64,000 nucleotides of DNA, taken from NCBI RefSeq assembly GCF_014698995.1, contig NZ_JACWZZ010000001.1, positions 186,001 to 250,000 on the forward strand, written 5' to 3'. The position numbers and the translations under genes were made by a program. The DNA is from Hymenobacter duratus. GTDB taxonomy: Bacteria > Bacteroidota > Bacteroidia > Cytophagales > Hymenobacteraceae. The notes below the pieces were generated by a model. The model was not told the origin of the DNA, ran no database searches, and saw only the letters and a list, made by a program, of their open reading frames with translations. Below, one piece after another: positions 1 through 8,616 of this stretch; positions within the stretch are counted from its first letter, which is position 1, and every line of letters starts with the position of its first letter.

Positions 1-8
1 TTTGGCCG

Positions 9-38
9 AAAAAAACCTCCGGGTGGGGTTCCCAGAGG
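9..38 (-). terminator. Rho-independent terminator of tRNA-Pro
   Basis: Read on the minus strand, CCTCTGGG and CCCGGAGG pair (with one G-U) around an 8-base loop and are followed by seven T. It lies about 25 bases beyond the 3' end of the tRNA-Pro gene, which it most likely ends. Confidence 0.75.
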
Positions 39-62
39 CTTTTCGAGCAAGAAACTCTTCAG

Positions 63-136
63 TCGGAGTGGCAGGATTCGAACCTACGACCTCCAGCACC
101 CCATGCTGGCGCGATACCAGGCTACGCTACACCCCG
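63..136 (-). tRNA. tRNA-Pro (anticodon GGG)
   Basis: The minus strand folds as a cloverleaf. The acceptor stem pairs CGGGGTG with CACTCCG, followed by discriminator A. The anticodon stem CCAGC/GCTGG encloses loop ATGGGGT, giving anticodon GGG, and the T arm carries GGTTCGAATCC. The length is 74 nt and no 3' CCA is encoded. A promoter lies just upstream and a terminator just downstream, so it is probably transcribed alone. Confidence 0.93.
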
Positions 137-150
137 AGAGAATTGAGACA

Positions 151-182
151 CAAAGGTAAGCGAAGAAGTGAGAGTTTCGCAA
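151..182 (-). promoter_or_regulatory. Bacteroidota promoter of tRNA-Pro
   Basis: On the minus strand there is a TTG (-33) at 182-180, a 21-base spacer and a perfect -7 element TACCTTTG at 158-151. This matches the known Bacteroidota sigma-ABfr consensus TTTG / TANNTTTG. The -7 element ends 14 bases before the mature tRNA 5' end. It is one of the two best complete promoters in the window. Confidence 0.8.
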
Positions 183-339
183 TAGCTGCCGAAGAAAATT
201 GGGCCTGCAGCGCATATAGCCGGTTTTTAGCGGGTTGCTAACCCGCCAAAGACCAGAAAGGCGCCTCATATTCTGCAGCTTGCGCCGCTGGCTCGCTTTT
301 CGGCAAGCCCTGAAAAATATTTTACGGCAGCTGACGGCT

Positions 340-388
340 CAGCAAAAAGCCGCCCCTCCTGCTAGGCAGGAGGGGCGGCTTTTTGCTG
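340..388 (-). terminator. Strong terminator downstream of fbaA
   Basis: A 21-bp perfect inverted repeat (340-360 with 368-388) encloses a 7-base loop. The core is GCCGCCCCTCCT and the outer part of each arm carries an A5 or T5 run, so it could stop transcription from either side. It begins 27 bases beyond the fbaA stop codon. Confidence 0.88.
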
Positions 389-414
389 ATAAGCTGTACC
401 GCTTACCGCTGCTG

Positions 415-1497
415 CTAGGGGCGACGGTTCACGGCGTTCAGGTCTTCGAAAGCCTGCTTGAGACGAGCTACGAAGGTCTTTTCGCCTTCGCGCAGCCACA
501 CGCGCGGATCGTAGTACTTCTTGTTCGGCGAATCGGGGCCGTTAGGGTTGCCGATCTGGCCCTGCAGGAAGCCTTCGTTCTTGACGTAGTTGTTTTTGAT
601 GCCTTCCCAGAACGCCCACTGCAGGTCGGTATCAATGTTCATCTTGATAGCTCCGTAGCTGATAGCCTCGCGGATTTCTTCCTGGCTGGAGCCGGAGCCG
701 CCATGAAATACAAAATCAACGGGCTGCGGGCCGGTGTTGAAACGCTCCTGCACATAGAGCTGCGAGTTGTGCAGGATTTTAGGCTGCAGCTTCACGTTGC
801 CGGGCTTGTATACGCCGTGCACGTTGCCGAAGGCTGCAGCCACCGTGAAACGGGGACTTACTTCGCTGAGCTCCTTGTAGGCATAGGCCACTTCTGAAGG
901 CTGCGTGTAGAGCTTAGAGCTATCCACGTCGGAGTTGTCGACGCCATCTTCCTCGCCGCCGGTTACACCCAACTCGATTTCCAGCGTCATGCCGATTTTG
1001 GCCATCCGCTCCAGGTAGCGCTTGCAGACTTCAATATTCTCCTCAATCGGTTCTTCCGACAGGTCGAGCATGTGGGAGCTGTAGAGGGGCTGCCCGTACT
1101 GCGCGAAATGCTTTTCGCCGGCCGTGAGGAGGCCATCAATCCAGGGCAGCAGCTTCTTGGCGGCGTGGTCGGTGTGCAGAATCACCGGCACATCGTAGAG
1201 CTCGGCCATGGCGTGCACGTGCTGCGCTCCGGAAATGGCGCCGGCGATGCTGGCCCGCTGGTTCTCGTTCGAGGGGTACTTGCCCGCAAAGAACTGAGCC
1301 CCACCGTTAGAGAACTGAATGATAACCGGCGAATTCACCTCGTGGGCGGTTTCGAGCACGGCATTCACCGTGTTGGTGCCGGTGACGTTTACGGCTGGCA
1401 GCGCGAAGGAATGCGCCTTGGCATACTGGAAAAGGGATTGAACTTCGTCGCCGTGCAGGACACCGGCACGTAGTCCGGTAAGGGTTGGTGCAGCCAT
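415..1497 (-). CDS. fbaA: Class II fructose-bisphosphate aldolase
   Basis: This cytosolic enzyme splits fructose 1,6-bisphosphate into glyceraldehyde 3-phosphate and dihydroxyacetone phosphate in glycolysis and gluconeogenesis. At 360 residues it has the length of E. coli FbaA (359). The class II signature ILHTDHA contains the catalytic Asp110 and zinc ligand His111. Further zinc ligands are His227 (in GNVHGVY) and His265 (in FHGGSGS, which also binds phosphate), and the second metal-binding signature LEIELGVTGGEEDG lies near residue 172. The ATG at 1497 is preceded by about 430 bases without a gene. A weak -7-like element, TAAGTTCG, sits at 1538-1531. A strong terminator follows, so the gene looks monocistronic. 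Family assignment is secure; the promoter is a guess. Confidence 0.97.
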   Translation of the reverse strand: MAAPTLTGLRAGVLHGDEVQSLFQYAKAHSFALPAVNVTGTNTVNAVLETAHEVNSPVIIQFSNGGAQFFAGKYPSNENQRASIAGAISGAQHVHAMAELYDVPVILHTDHAAKKLLPWIDGLLTAGEKHFAQYGQPLYSSHMLDLSEEPIEENIEVCKRYLERMAKIGMTLEIELGVTGGEEDGVDNSDVDSSKLYTQPSEVAYAYKELSEVSPRFTVAAAFGNVHGVYKPGNVKLQPKILHNSQLYVQERFNTGPQPVDFVFHGGSGSSQEEIREAISYGAIKMNIDTDLQWAFWEGIKNNYVKNEGFLQGQIGNPNGPDSPNKKYYDPRVWLREGEKTFVARLKQAFEDLNAVNRRP

Positions 1498-1932
1498 TGC
1501 GGAAAGGATAAAAATTGAGTTGTGAGCCTTCGAACTTACTCACTTTCTGCTTAGCACACCTCACCAAAACACCGTGGCAGACCGGACGAGGCGGCTGGTT
1601 TAGAGAGTGGATAGTGGTATAATTATTTGAAAGACAAAGGTTTTCTGTCGTTTAAATGCCTTCGGTTCGGACTGGTTTATAAAGTGCCAATATGTTTCGA
1701 TAAGCGTTTCGATAAGTAGGAGGTTTGCTGCCGAGCGCACCGTCAGTGCCTGCTAACCGGCAGCATGGACAATGATAGCAGGGGAGAAATATTATTTTTA
1801 AACTATTGAAGTTGGGGTGTTGAATATGTGCTTTGATTATGAGGGGATTATGTATATTTCCCGTGGTGGAATATGGATTTTGGCTATCTTTGTCAAAATA
1901 CTGTATTGCTCACTTTTGCGTTAGGCGTGCGT
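1498..1932. other. Divergent intergenic region with a tandem 11-bp repeat
   Basis: This A+T-rich 435-base spacer separates divergently read fbaA and the secreted-protein gene. It has no convincing ORF. It holds a tandem pair of GTTTCGATAAG (1694-1704 and 1706-1716, 12-base period) and the -7 element of the rightward gene at 1885-1892. The paired words could be an operator, but no cognate regulator is visible. Confidence 0.5.
1885..1892 (+). promoter_or_regulatory. -7 element TATCTTTG of the small secreted protein gene
   Basis: This is a perfect TANNTTTG. A TTTC about 24 bases upstream is the only -33 candidate. Transcription would start near 1897, so translation must begin at the downstream ATG (1933) rather than at the earlier in-frame ATG at 1873. 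Confidence 0.6.
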
Positions 1933-2448
1933 ATGAAAACACTCTTTACACTCGTTTGTCTGATAGCCACTTTCTCGCTGTCGGCACCCGTTCAGGCCCA
2001 GACCAAAACCGCCGCTAAGCCGGCCGTTAAGAGCCCCGCGGCTAAAGCGCCGGCCACGGCTAAGCCTGCGGCCAAACCGCCGGTAGCCGCTACAGCTAAG
2101 CCGGTTGCCAAGCCAGCAACTGCTGCCACTAAGCCTGCTGAAGCAGCGGCTACACCTCCGGCACTGGTAACTGATAAGATGGAGCAGCCAGCCACCAACA
2201 CCGGCGCGCTGAAAGTGCGGGCCGAAACCAATCCGGTGACCAAGCGCCTCACGGTCCGGACGAATGCTTCGGGCCCAACCCGCGTGGAAATCAACGGTCC
2301 GGATGGCCGCCCGGTCATCACCCGTGACCTGCTGAGCAGCAACGATGTAGCCACGCTCGATGTGAGCGGGTTGCCGGCTGGCGCCTACATCGTGCAATGC
2401 ACCTCGGGTGAGCGGCACGGCATGAAGCGCGTGATGGTAGGACAATAG
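1933..2448 (+). CDS. Small secreted Lys/Pro/Ala-rich protein with T9SS-like C-terminal domain
   Basis: The protein has 171 residues. Residues 1-23 form a signal peptide (MKTLFTLVCLIATFSL then SAPVQAQ). Residues 24 to about 78 are almost only Ala, Lys, Pro, Thr and Val in repeated AKP words. From about residue 95 comes a folded-looking beta-rich tail with patterns LTVRTNASG, VEINGPDGRPV, LDVSGLPAGAYIV and a basic end (GMKRVMVGQ). That tail resembles the type IX secretion system type A sorting domain (known family), in which such an Ig-like tail directs cargo across the outer membrane. If so, there is almost no cargo besides the linker. The start at 1933 is chosen because of the signal peptide and the promoter at 1885. 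A terminator follows. Function unknown. Confidence 0.75.
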   Translation: MKTLFTLVCLIATFSLSAPVQAQTKTAAKPAVKSPAAKAPATAKPAAKPPVAATAKPVAKPATAATKPAEAAATPPALVTDKMEQPATNTGALKVRAETNPVTKRLTVRTNASGPTRVEINGPDGRPVITRDLLSSNDVATLDVSGLPAGAYIVQCTSGERHGMKRVMVGQ

Positions 2449-2466
2449 GCTTGAGCTTACTAGTAG

Positions 2467-2502
2467 AAAGCCCGCTTAGCAGTTGCCGGGCGGGCTTTTT
2501 TT
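2467..2502 (+). terminator. Rho-independent terminator
   Basis: AAAGCCCG (2467-2474) pairs with CGGGCTTT (2491-2498) and is followed by a T run. It ends the small secreted protein gene. Confidence 0.8.
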
Positions 2503-2569
2503 ATGCACAAATACCCCGTAGCCGCTTACTGCCCGGGCTGGCGGAATCAGGCAAGAACCCGGGACTACT

Positions 2570-2577
2570 TACTTTCG
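2570..2577 (+). promoter_or_regulatory. -7 element TACTTTCG four bases before the start codon
   Basis: This TANNTTTG variant (G replaced by CG at the end) lies only four bases before the ATG at 2582. Transcription would start at or beside the start codon, predicting a leaderless mRNA. Confidence 0.5.
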
Positions 2578-2581
2578 CCGG

Positions 2582-3721
2582 ATGAGTATTCCAACGCTTT
2601 CCTATTGGGAGCATCAGACGTTTCTGCACGGCTTCGATGTCGTTGTTATAGGAGCAGGACTAGTTGGGCTGACAGCGGCGCTGCACCTGCGGCAGCTGCG
2701 CCCTGGTGCGCGCTTGCTGGTACTGGAGCGGGACACGCTGCCCAATGGAGCCAGCACGAAAAACGCCGGATTTGCCTGCTTCGGGAGCATATCGGAGTTG
2801 CTGGAGCAGGAAGCACGTGGGGGCACGGCTGCGCTGTTGCAAGTAGTACAGGCCCGCTGGGAAGGCTTGAGTGAGCTGCGGGGCCTGCTCGGCGACGAGG
2901 CCTTGCGCTACGAGCCGGTCGGCGGGTTTGAACTGTTTCGGCCTGCCGAGGCAGAGCTGGCGAAACGTTGCCGCACGGCCGTACCGTACTACAACGAGCT
3001 ACTGGCATCCGTCATCGGGACACCGGCAGTATTCCGCGACGCCACGGCCCACCTGCCTGCTACCGGCTTTTCAGGAGTCGAGGTGATGCTTGAAAACACC
3101 GCCGAAGGAGCACTACATACCGGCCGCATGATGGAAGCCTTGCTGCGGCGTGCCTGGGCGGCAGGCATTGTGGTGCTGCACGGTTGTGCCGCGCAGGCCC
3201 TTGAATCAGGTTCCAACCTGGTCAATATCCAAACTTCGCTGGGGCCACTGGCTGCGCCCCAGGTTCTGCTGGCTACCAATGCCTTCAGCCGCCAGTTTTT
3301 CCCGGAGCTGGATGCGCAGCCCGGCCGTGGGCAGGTACTGGTTACGGAGCCTATAGCCGGCCTGCACCTGCCCGGCACCTTCCACTACGACAAGGGCTAC
3401 ACCTACTTCCGGCAGATTGACGGCCGTATTCTGCTCGGCGGTGGCCGCAACCTTAACTTTGAAGCCGAAGCTACCACCGAGCCCGGCCTGACACCGCAGG
3501 TGCAGCACTACCTGGAGCAGTTGCTGCGCGAGGTAATTCTGCCCGGCCGCGCCGTACGCATCGACTACCGCTGGAGTGGCGTTATGGCCTTCGGGAAGGA
3601 ACTTGAGCCAATTGTGCGGCCATTGGCGCCGGGCGTGTTCGGGGCCTTGCGCTGCAACGGCATGGGCGTGGCGCTGGGGGCAGGCGTAGGCCGGCGGGCG
3701 GCAGAGATGCTGTGTCGGTAA
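2582..3721 (+). CDS. FAD-dependent oxidoreductase of the DAO family
   Basis: The protein has 379 residues. The N-terminal Rossmann dinucleotide motif is G24-A-G26-L-V-G29, with an acidic residue (Glu49) at the end of the second strand to bind the FAD ribose. The C-terminal stretch with YRWSG, EPIVRPL and GMGVALG is typical of the D-amino acid dehydrogenase/glycine oxidase/sarcosine oxidase (DAO) superfamily. These enzymes oxidise an amine or amino acid at a flavin; the substrate cannot be read from the sequence. There is no signal peptide, so it is probably cytosolic. The gene stands alone between a terminator and a 135-base spacer, and its predicted promoter abuts the ATG. The family is fairly certain, the substrate unknown. 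Confidence 0.85.
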   Translation: MSIPTLSYWEHQTFLHGFDVVVIGAGLVGLTAALHLRQLRPGARLLVLERDTLPNGASTKNAGFACFGSISELLEQEARGGTAALLQVVQARWEGLSELRGLLGDEALRYEPVGGFELFRPAEAELAKRCRTAVPYYNELLASVIGTPAVFRDATAHLPATGFSGVEVMLENTAEGALHTGRMMEALLRRAWAAGIVVLHGCAAQALESGSNLVNIQTSLGPLAAPQVLLATNAFSRQFFPELDAQPGRGQVLVTEPIAGLHLPGTFHYDKGYTYFRQIDGRILLGGGRNLNFEAEATTEPGLTPQVQHYLEQLLREVILPGRAVRIDYRWSGVMAFGKELEPIVRPLAPGVFGALRCNGMGVALGAGVGRRAAEMLCR

Positions 3722-3856
3722 GCAGGTGCTTCAGCCAGCAGGATCATACAGCAAAGACACACAACTCTTCACGTTCAGGAGGCTAAGGAAAATGCCGAAT
3801 ATTGTGCCGAGAATACGCGTTACGTCTGCATCACATAATTATAGCATCTCTCCCGT

Positions 3857-5341
3857 TTGTCTACGTTCTCTTCTTCCAGACTTGCAGTCTGCCTGGCCTT
3901 GTTTCTTTTACTGGCTCTGGCATTCTTCTCGTTCTTTTTCCGGTTGGGTAGCGCGCCCATGCAGCTCTGGGACGAGTCGCGGCTGGCCCTGAACGCGGCC
4001 CAGATGCTGAAGCACCAGCAGTGGCTTATCACGATGTACCAGGACCAGCCGGACCTGTGGAACACCAAACCTCCGCTGATGATCTGGCTGCAGGCGCTGA
4101 GCATTCAGGCGCTGGGCTACACGGAATTGGCGGTACGACTGCCAGCGGCGCTGGCGGCGCTGGCTACTACGTTGCTGTTGTTCTGGTATGGCCAGCGCTA
4201 TTTGCGCGGGCCGCTACTGGGGTGGCTGGCCGCTGTCGTGTTGGTTTCGGCACCCGGCTATGTGGGCTGGCACGTAGCGCGCACCGGCGACTATGATGCC
4301 TTGCTGGTGCTCTGGACAACTGCGGGAGTACTGGCTTTCGGACGATACTTAGCCACCGAGTCGCGGTGCGCCTTGTGGCTGGCCGCAGCCGCCTTCACGC
4401 TGGCGGTATTCACAAAAGGGGTGGCGGGAGTACTGGGCTTGCCGGCCCTGGTATTGGCCGCGGCCTTCACTGACCACCTGCCTACGTTGTGGCGGCGGCG
4501 TGACGTATACCTGTGCGGACTGATAGTGATAGGTATTGTGGGCAGCTACTATGCCATTCGGGAAGCCGCCGGACCGGGGTATTTAGCTGCTGTCTGGGCT
4601 AATGAGCTAGGCGGCCGCGCCGGCGGATCGTTGGAGGGCCACCAGGAGTCTGTAGGCTGGTATACGAGCCTACTGGCAGAGTTCAAGTTTTCGTTCTGGC
4701 TGGCTTTTGCTGTAGTTGGCTTCGGCTTAGGCATTCGCCATGCCCGCACCACATCCGAATACCAGTTGGCTGTACTGTGCGGCGTCTGGGTAGGCTGGTA
4801 TCTGTTGCTGCTCAGTAGCATGCAAACCAAGCTCACCTGGTACGACGCTCCCATCTATCCGGCACTGGCGCTGTTGGCGGCACTGGGCATCGGAGCCTTG
4901 GCACAGGCGGTACACACCCACTTTCAGCTTCCTGTGCTTCCGCCCGTGCTGTGGGTGTTGGGGGCGTTGCTGCTGCTTTGGGGGCCGTACGCCAACCTCA
5001 TGAGCGACCTGACGACTCAGCACCGCCATCGGTTTGTAGAGGCTGAGCTGCAGTTTGGCCGGCACCTGCAACGGCAACACGCAAACCTGCCCGTCCTGAC
5101 AGCCTACACCCTACTGATGCCTCCGAGCTACAATGGCAGTATGGAATGGTACGGGTTCATTGCTGAGCGAACCCGCCAGCACCAGCTTACTTACCGGCCT
5201 GCCAACGCAATAGACCAGATTGCTGCTAATGAAACGGTGGTAGTCTGTGGCAACAAGCAGCGCCAGCAGCTTGTGCAGCAGCACGCAGTAGAGGTATTGT
5301 GGCAGCAGGACTCGTGCGCTACGCTGCGCGTAATTCGTTAA
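3857..5341 (+). CDS. GT39 (ArnT/PMT-like) polytopic membrane glycosyltransferase
   Basis: The 494-residue protein has many hydrophobic segments starting at residue 9 and the early motif LWDESRLALNA (Asp39-Glu40). In GT39/ArnT enzymes the acidic pair of the first periplasmic loop is catalytic. These enzymes transfer a sugar from a polyprenyl-phosphate carrier to a lipid or protein on the outer face of the inner membrane; the acceptor here is unknown. The start is a TTG. An in-frame stop at 3842-3844 forbids anything much longer, and the next ATG (codon 35) would remove the first membrane helix. The gene converges with the ABC exporter, only 25 bases apart, with no visible terminator. Confidence 0.8.
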   Translation: MSTFSSSRLAVCLALFLLLALAFFSFFFRLGSAPMQLWDESRLALNAAQMLKHQQWLITMYQDQPDLWNTKPPLMIWLQALSIQALGYTELAVRLPAALAALATTLLLFWYGQRYLRGPLLGWLAAVVLVSAPGYVGWHVARTGDYDALLVLWTTAGVLAFGRYLATESRCALWLAAAAFTLAVFTKGVAGVLGLPALVLAAAFTDHLPTLWRRRDVYLCGLIVIGIVGSYYAIREAAGPGYLAAVWANELGGRAGGSLEGHQESVGWYTSLLAEFKFSFWLAFAVVGFGLGIRHARTTSEYQLAVLCGVWVGWYLLLLSSMQTKLTWYDAPIYPALALLAALGIGALAQAVHTHFQLPVLPPVLWVLGALLLLWGPYANLMSDLTTQHRHRFVEAELQFGRHLQRQHANLPVLTAYTLLMPPSYNGSMEWYGFIAERTRQHQLTYRPANAIDQIAANETVVVCGNKQRQQLVQQHAVEVLWQQDSCATLRVIR

Positions 5342-5366
5342 TAAAAAGTGGTGCTGACGCGCAAGC

Positions 5367-7154
5367 CTACGCTACGTCCTCGCTCTGCAGCTGCCGTTCG
5401 TAGAGCGCCCGATAAAGCCCTGCTTCTTCCTGCATCAGTGCTTCGTGGGTGCCGTGCTGCACAATCCGGCCATCGTCGAGCACCAGAATTTCGTCGGCCA
5501 GCTTCACGGAACTCACGCGGTGCGAAATGATGAGGCTGGTCCGATTGTGCATGATACGCTGCAATGCGCCCAGAATGGCGTTTTCGGTGTTGGTATCCAC
5601 GGCCGACAGCGAATCGTCGAGGATCAGGATTTTGGGCTCCTTCACCAGGGCCCGCGCAATGCTCACGCGCTGCTTCTGCCCGCCCGACAGCGTAATGCCC
5701 CGTTCGCCTACTTTGGTGTCGAAGCCTTCTGGGAAGCGCATGATGTTGTCGTAGACGTTGGCATCTTTGGCAGCCTGCAGCATACGGGCCTCGTCGGCAG
5801 TATCGAGGCCGAAATTGATGTTGTTGCGGATGCTGTCCGAGAACAGAAACACGTCCTGGGGCACGTAGCCGATTTGCTCGCGCAAACTCGTTAGTGCGTA
5901 GTCGCGCACGTCTACCCCGTCGATTTTGATGGCGCCTTCGCTCACATCGAACAGGCGGCAGAGCAGCACGGCCACCGTGCTTTTGCCGGAGCCCGTATTT
6001 CCGATGACAGCCAGCGTCTGGCCCGGCCGAATGCGGAAGCTCACGTTGCGCAGCGCCTGAATGCCGGTGTCGGGGTAAGTGAAGCTGACGTTGTCGAAGA
6101 CGATGTCGCCCTGAATTTCCTGCTGCACGTTCTCGCGCGACACGATGTCGGTTTTCTGGTCCAGGAACTCGTTGATGCGGGCCTGCGAGGCTTCGGCGCG
6201 CTGCACGAGGCTGCTGGTCCAGCCCAGCGCCGTCACGGGCCAGGTGAGCAGGTTCACGTAAATCAGGAACTCGGCAATGCTGCCCGTAGTGATGGTGCCC
6301 CGGATAACCTCCTGCCCGCCCAGCCACACTGTGACGATGGTGCTCAAGCCTACCAGAAACAGAATCAGCGGGAAAAACAACGAGTTCACGAAGTTCAGGC
6401 TCAGTGACTTGTCCTTGTAGTGCTCCGAGGCAATGGCAAACTGCCGGTGCGAGTCTTCTTCGCGCACAAACGACTTCAGTACCCGGATGCCCGAAAACGC
6501 CTCCTGCACGAAGGTGGTCATGGAAGCCAAAGAGCGTTGGATTTCGTCGGATTTACGCTCAATCAGCGTGTTGACGTAGAAGATGCTCACGCTCAGCACC
6601 GGCAGCGGCAGCAGCGTGTAGAGCGTCAGCTTCACGTTCACCATCAGCATCAGCGGCACGATGAGCACGAACAGAATCACGAGCTGCATAAAATACATCA
6701 GCGCGGGCCCGATGTACATGCGCACCCGCCCCACGTCCTCCGAAATGCGCGACATCAGGTCGCCGGTGCTGTGGCGGCGGTAGAAGGCCAGCGGCAGGCT
6801 CTGGTAGTGCTGGTAGATTTCGTTTTTCTGGTCGTTTTCCACGTGTCGGCTCATCACGATAAGCGTCTGGCGCATGAAGAACAGAAATACGCCCCGCAGC
6901 AGCGCCAGCACAATAATGAGGGTGCCATACAGCAACACGTTGCGCCCGAACAGCGAATACACCTCACTCTGGGCCGCGGTGCCCGCAAACAGATGGTACA
7001 GGCCGATGCCCTCACTCACCAAATCGAAGGCGTAGCGCACTATCTGGGCCGGGAAAATGGCCAGCAGCGTGCTCAAAGCCACGAACAGCACGCCACCGAG
7101 GAAGTGCCATTTATAGCGAAACAGGTATTTATTGGTAGCGGAAAGTGCGCGCAC
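5367..7154 (-). CDS. ABC exporter, fused permease and ATPase
   Basis: The 596-residue half-transporter has an N-terminal ABC exporter type 1 membrane domain (about residues 1-330, around six helices) and a C-terminal ATPase. The ATPase has Walker A GNTGSGKST (near 390), signature LSGGQKQRV (near 487), Walker B ILILDDSLSAVDT and the switch His in IISHR. It probably works as a homodimer exporting lipid or drug-like substrates (MsbA/MdlB type); the substrate cannot be predicted. The open frame extends to 7316, but a -7-like element at 7206-7199 lies inside that extension. I therefore place the start at the GTG at 7154 (MRALSATNKYLFRYKW), just before the first conserved segment. Confidence 0.9.
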   Translation of the reverse strand: MRALSATNKYLFRYKWHFLGGVLFVALSTLLAIFPAQIVRYAFDLVSEGIGLYHLFAGTAAQSEVYSLFGRNVLLYGTLIIVLALLRGVFLFFMRQTLIVMSRHVENDQKNEIYQHYQSLPLAFYRRHSTGDLMSRISEDVGRVRMYIGPALMYFMQLVILFVLIVPLMLMVNVKLTLYTLLPLPVLSVSIFYVNTLIERKSDEIQRSLASMTTFVQEAFSGIRVLKSFVREEDSHRQFAIASEHYKDKSLSLNFVNSLFFPLILFLVGLSTIVTVWLGGQEVIRGTITTGSIAEFLIYVNLLTWPVTALGWTSSLVQRAEASQARINEFLDQKTDIVSRENVQQEIQGDIVFDNVSFTYPDTGIQALRNVSFRIRPGQTLAVIGNTGSGKSTVAVLLCRLFDVSEGAIKIDGVDVRDYALTSLREQIGYVPQDVFLFSDSIRNNINFGLDTADEARMLQAAKDANVYDNIMRFPEGFDTKVGERGITLSGGQKQRVSIARALVKEPKILILDDSLSAVDTNTENAILGALQRIMHNRTSLIISHRVSSVKLADEILVLDDGRIVQHGTHEALMQEEAGLYRALYERQLQSEDVA

Positions 7155-7198
7155 GGCAGAAGGGAATAGAAGCCGGAAGTCATACGGCCTGTCCGTCG

Positions 7199-7206
7199 CG
7201 AAGATA
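7199..7206 (-). promoter_or_regulatory. -7-like element TATCTTCG of the ABC exporter gene
   Basis: On the minus strand, TATCTTCG lies 44 bases before the GTG at 7154. There is no clear -33. It supports the short start of the exporter. Confidence 0.45.
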
Positions 7207-7238
7207 GCGCCGCCAATGGCCGTAACCGGAAATTGGGT

Positions 7239-7246
7239 TACTTTTG
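7239..7246 (+). promoter_or_regulatory. -7 element TACTTTTG for the leucine dehydrogenase gene
   Basis: This perfect TANNTTTG on the plus strand lies 180 bases before the ATG at 7426. If used, it leaves a long 5' untranslated leader. It is nearly back to back with the leftward element at 7206-7199. Confidence 0.45.
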
Positions 7247-7425
7247 CACCCGAATTGAGGTGTGTGTCACGGAGCGGGGCTTTGTGCCGGACTAGCAATA
7301 GCCGGTTTTGAGCCATTCAACGTAAACGCTGTGCCGCGCCGCCGCGCACTCCTCAAAGATACAACACGCAAGTACCGCTCTGTTCCTTCCCCCAAAATTC
7401 CCCCACCCTCATTTTCTCCATCGCC

Positions 7426-8514
7426 ATGGTTGAAATCCAAGAAATGACCGACACGTCGGTTTTCGGTCAGATTGCTGAGCACCAGCACGAGCAGGTAGTA
7501 TTCTGCCACGACCACGAAACTGGTCTGCGCGCCATCATCGGCATCCACAACACGGTGCTGGGCCCGGCTCTGGGTGGCACGCGCATGTGGCACTACGCCT
7601 CCGACATGGAAGCTCTGAACGACGTGCTGCGCCTCTCGCGCGGCATGACTTACAAAGCCGCCATTTCGGGCCTCAACCTGGGTGGTGGCAAAGCCGTCAT
7701 CATCGGCGACCAGACTATGAAGACCGAGGCGCTGCTGCGCAAGTTTGGCCGCTTCGTGAAAAACCTCAACGGCAAGTACATCACGGCCGAAGATGTAAAC
7801 ATGACCACCAAGGACATGGAGTACATCCGGATGGAAACCAAGCACGTTGCGGGTCTGCCCGAAAGCATGGGTGGCTCCGGCGACCCGTCGCCCGTAACGG
7901 CTTTCGGTACTTATATGGGGATGAAAGCCGCCGCCAAAAAGGCCTTCGGTTCTGATTCGCTGGCTGGCAAGCGCATTGCGGTGCAGGGCGTGGGCCACGT
8001 GGGTACCTACCTGCTGGAGTATCTGCAGAAAGAAGGCGCTCAGTTGGTAGTGACCGACTACTACGAAGACCGTGCGCTGGAAGCCGCTGCCCGCTTCGGT
8101 GCCCGCGCTGTGGGTCTCGACGAAATCTACGACCAAGAGGTGGACATCTATTCGCCCTGCGCGCTTGGTGCGACCATCAACGATAACACGATTGACCGGC
8201 TGAAGTGCCGCGTTATTGCCGGCTGTGCCAACAACCAGCTCAAGAGCGAAAACGTGCACGGACCGGCTCTGGTGGAGCGCGGCATCGTGTACGCCCCCGA
8301 CTTCCTCATCAATGCTGGTGGCCTCATCAACGTGTACTCGGAAGTAGTGGGCGGCAGCCGCCAAACGGCCCTCACCCAGACCGAAAAGATTTACGACTAC
8401 ACCACGCAGGTGCTCAACAAAGCCGAGCAGGAGCAGAGCCATCCGCAAGCCGCCGCCATCCGGCAGGCTGAGGAGCGCATTGCCTCGCTGGGCAAAGTCA
8501 AATCCACTTATTAA
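7426..8514 (+). CDS. Leucine dehydrogenase-type GLFV dehydrogenase
   Basis: The 362-residue NAD-dependent enzyme oxidatively deaminates branched-chain amino acids to 2-oxo acids and ammonia. The ELFV dimerisation domain carries GPALGGTRMW and the two conserved lysines, Lys77 (in RGMTYKAAISG) and Lys89 (in NLGGGKAV). These match the substrate-binding and catalytic Lys68/Lys80 of Bacillus leucine dehydrogenase. The NAD domain has G188-V-G190-H-V-G193. Length and motifs fit leucine dehydrogenase better than glutamate dehydrogenase. It is the first of three GLFV enzymes in the window. The long inverted repeat at 8519 starts five bases after its stop. Confidence 0.93.
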   Translation: MVEIQEMTDTSVFGQIAEHQHEQVVFCHDHETGLRAIIGIHNTVLGPALGGTRMWHYASDMEALNDVLRLSRGMTYKAAISGLNLGGGKAVIIGDQTMKTEALLRKFGRFVKNLNGKYITAEDVNMTTKDMEYIRMETKHVAGLPESMGGSGDPSPVTAFGTYMGMKAAAKKAFGSDSLAGKRIAVQGVGHVGTYLLEYLQKEGAQLVVTDYYEDRALEAAARFGARAVGLDEIYDQEVDIYSPCALGATINDNTIDRLKCRVIAGCANNQLKSENVHGPALVERGIVYAPDFLINAGGLINVYSEVVGGSRQTALTQTEKIYDYTTQVLNKAEQEQSHPQAAAIRQAEERIASLGKVKSTY

Positions 8515-8518
8515 TTCC

Positions 8519-8604
8519 TGATTGTTGATTGCGGATAGTTGATTGTTGGTAGGCTCCCGGCTTCCGGCAACCAGAATCAATCAACTATCCGCAATCAACA
8601 ATCA
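8519..8604. repeat. Long inverted repeat with perfect 27-bp arms
   Basis: The arms 8519-8545 and 8578-8604 are perfect reverse complements separated by 32 bases. Inside them the heptamer TTGATTG recurs. The repeat fills nearly the whole spacer, starting 5 bases after the upstream stop and ending 12 bases before the nusB ATG. The RNA would form a very stable stem just in front of nusB. There is no T tract, so it is not an ordinary terminator. Confidence 0.9.
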
Positions 8605-8616
8605 ACCCGACAACTC

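Noticed and set aside
2002..2170. Histone H1-like DNA-binding protein
   Set aside because: The AKP-rich region resembles HctB/H1 tails, but a signal peptide precedes it and a sorting-like domain follows, so a nucleoid role is unlikely.
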